The notes under the pieces: generated by a model
What the model was told of the DNA's origin: nothing
The model's input: only the letters and a program-made list of their open reading frames with translations
Database searches by the model: none
Translations under genes and position numbers: made by a program
In this document: positions 4,983 to 5,703 of the stretch, in pieces
Layout of the letters: each line of letters begins with the position of its first letter
Position numbering within the stretch: the first letter of the stretch is position 1
Source of the DNA: an uncultured Thermomicrobiales bacterium
GTDB taxonomy: Bacteria; Chloroflexota; Chloroflexia; Thermomicrobiales; UBA6265
DNA length: 5,703 nt
Reading direction: 5' to 3'
Assembly (NCBI GenBank): GCA_902806375.1
Contig: CADCWK010000186.1
Coordinates: forward strand, 1-5,703

Positions 4983-5703
4983 TCAGGGAGCCGGAACCGG
5001 CAGGATCTCCACCTCGCTGAGACCGCCCACGACCGTCAACTGATCGGCGTTCGGGAACAGGAACCGGACGAACCGGGCATCGACCCCGACGGCTGCCTCC
5101 TGCCACTCACCCGGGATGGCGTTCCAGGTATCCGGCCAGGCAACCGTCGTCCACGTCTCGCCATCGAGCGAGACCTGGACTTCCGCGCCATGCGCGTAGG
5201 AGGTCTCGGTCCACTGCCACCGGATGCTCCCGACAGTCTGCACGTAGCCCAGGTCGATCTCGAGCGCGAGGTCTTCAGTCTCCGCGACCGGAGCCACAGG
5301 CACATCGACCGGGACGTTCTCGACCGGTACACCCTCGGTCGTTCCGTCCGCCGGGATCCCAGTCTCATCGATGGGCGCGACAGGCGCGGTCTCCGGGATG
5401 ATCGGAGCCGGAACCTCCATGTACCAGGTCGTGGTCGGGTCGCTGTCCACGGCTGACCAGCCTGCCCCGGTGAAGAACGTGTCGGTGACGTCCGCCGGCG
5501 GGATGGTTGCGAGCTCCGTCGGGACGAGCGTCGGCTCCACGGTCGGCAGCTCGGTGGGAACGTCGGTAGGGACAAGGGTCGGCTCAATCGTCGGGATCTC
5601 GGTCGGGATCTCGGTAGCCATCGGCGGGATCTCGGTAGCCATCGGCGGGATCTCGGTAGCCGTCGGCGGGATCTCGGTCGCCGTCGGTGGAATCTCTGTC
5701 GCG
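4983..5703 (-). CDS. Discoidin (F5/8 type C) domain protein with Thr/Pro-rich repeats, partial
   Basis: Only the last 239 residues are in the window; the start is beyond the right edge, and the ATGs inside the repeats are not real starts. Visible residues 1-28 are heptads of the form ATEIPPT/M, followed to about residue 69 by degenerate TEIPT, EPTLVPT and ELPT units. This extended linker is typical of exported proteins. From about residue 71 a discoidin-type beta-sandwich follows: a GWSAVDSDPTTTWYMEVP region (the usual DGxxxTxW element), then ALEIDLGYVQTVGSIRW, EVQVSLDGETWTTVA, ARFVRFLF and a closing EVEIL strand. F5/8 type C domains usually bind carbohydrate or other surface ligands. An insert of about 45 residues rich in Pro, Val and Thr (about 98-143) splits the domain after its first strand. 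I infer a cell-surface or anchored protein. What precedes the linker cannot be known here. Confidence 0.8.
   Translation of the reverse strand, partial: ATEIPPTATEIPPTATEIPPMATEIPPMATEIPTEIPTIEPTLVPTDVPTELPTVEPTLVPTELATIPPADVTDTFFTGAGWSAVDSDPTTTWYMEVPAPIIPETAPVAPIDETGIPADGTTEGVPVENVPVDVPVAPVAETEDLALEIDLGYVQTVGSIRWQWTETSYAHGAEVQVSLDGETWTTVAWPDTWNAIPGEWQEAAVGVDARFVRFLFPNADQLTVVGGLSEVEILPVPAP
5617..5703. repeat. 21-bp tandem repeat in the discoidin protein gene
   Basis: The unit GCCATCGGCGGGATCTCGGTA occurs at 5617-5637 and 5638-5658. Variants follow at 5659-5679 (two base changes) and 5680-5700 (a few more), and the array continues off the window. Each unit encodes one ATEIPPx heptad on the minus strand. 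The first two copies are identical, a sign of recent duplication and possible length variation between strains. Confidence 0.85.

Overview
The window is high-GC bacterial DNA. The RecA sequence, the discoidin protein with Pro/Thr-rich repeats, the Gram-positive-like LexA box and the codon use suggest a Chloroflexota bacterium, perhaps class Thermomicrobia. That assignment rests on pattern recognition, not on a search. Every intact gene lies on the minus strand, so transcription of the healthy genes runs from the right end towards the left.

Right part (about 2120-5703), intact genes in transcription order. First comes the 3' end of a discoidin (F5/8 type C) domain protein with Thr/Pro-rich heptad repeats, which runs off the right edge. 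recA follows, with a well-formed sigma70-type promoter, a LexA/SOS-box palindrome just downstream of the -10, a clear Shine-Dalgarno that picks the start, and a large inverted repeat after its stop. A two-gene msrA-msrB unit comes next, with its own TATAAT promoter and an intrinsic terminator; it repairs oxidised methionine (S- and R-sulfoxide). DNA repair (recA) and protein-oxidation repair (msrAB) are neighbours but look like separate transcription units.

Left part (1-1968), decaying DNA. A LysE/RhtB-family exporter gene carries a mid-gene frameshift. Left of it is about 300 bp with no recognisable gene, then remnants of a two-component system on the plus strand: a scrap of NarL/DegS-type sensor kinase fused in frame to a response regulator that has lost most of its receiver and has a frameshift near its C-terminus. 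Abutting it on the minus strand is the C-terminal part of a beta-lactamase-family serine hydrolase, also frameshifted. All three frameshifts are the kind produced by losing one base. This means either a gene graveyard or a stretch with indel errors in the assembly.

I found no convincing novel system. The most rewarding points are the recA control region, the hairpin cluster after recA, the kinase-regulator deletion scar, and the repeat-rich discoidin protein.
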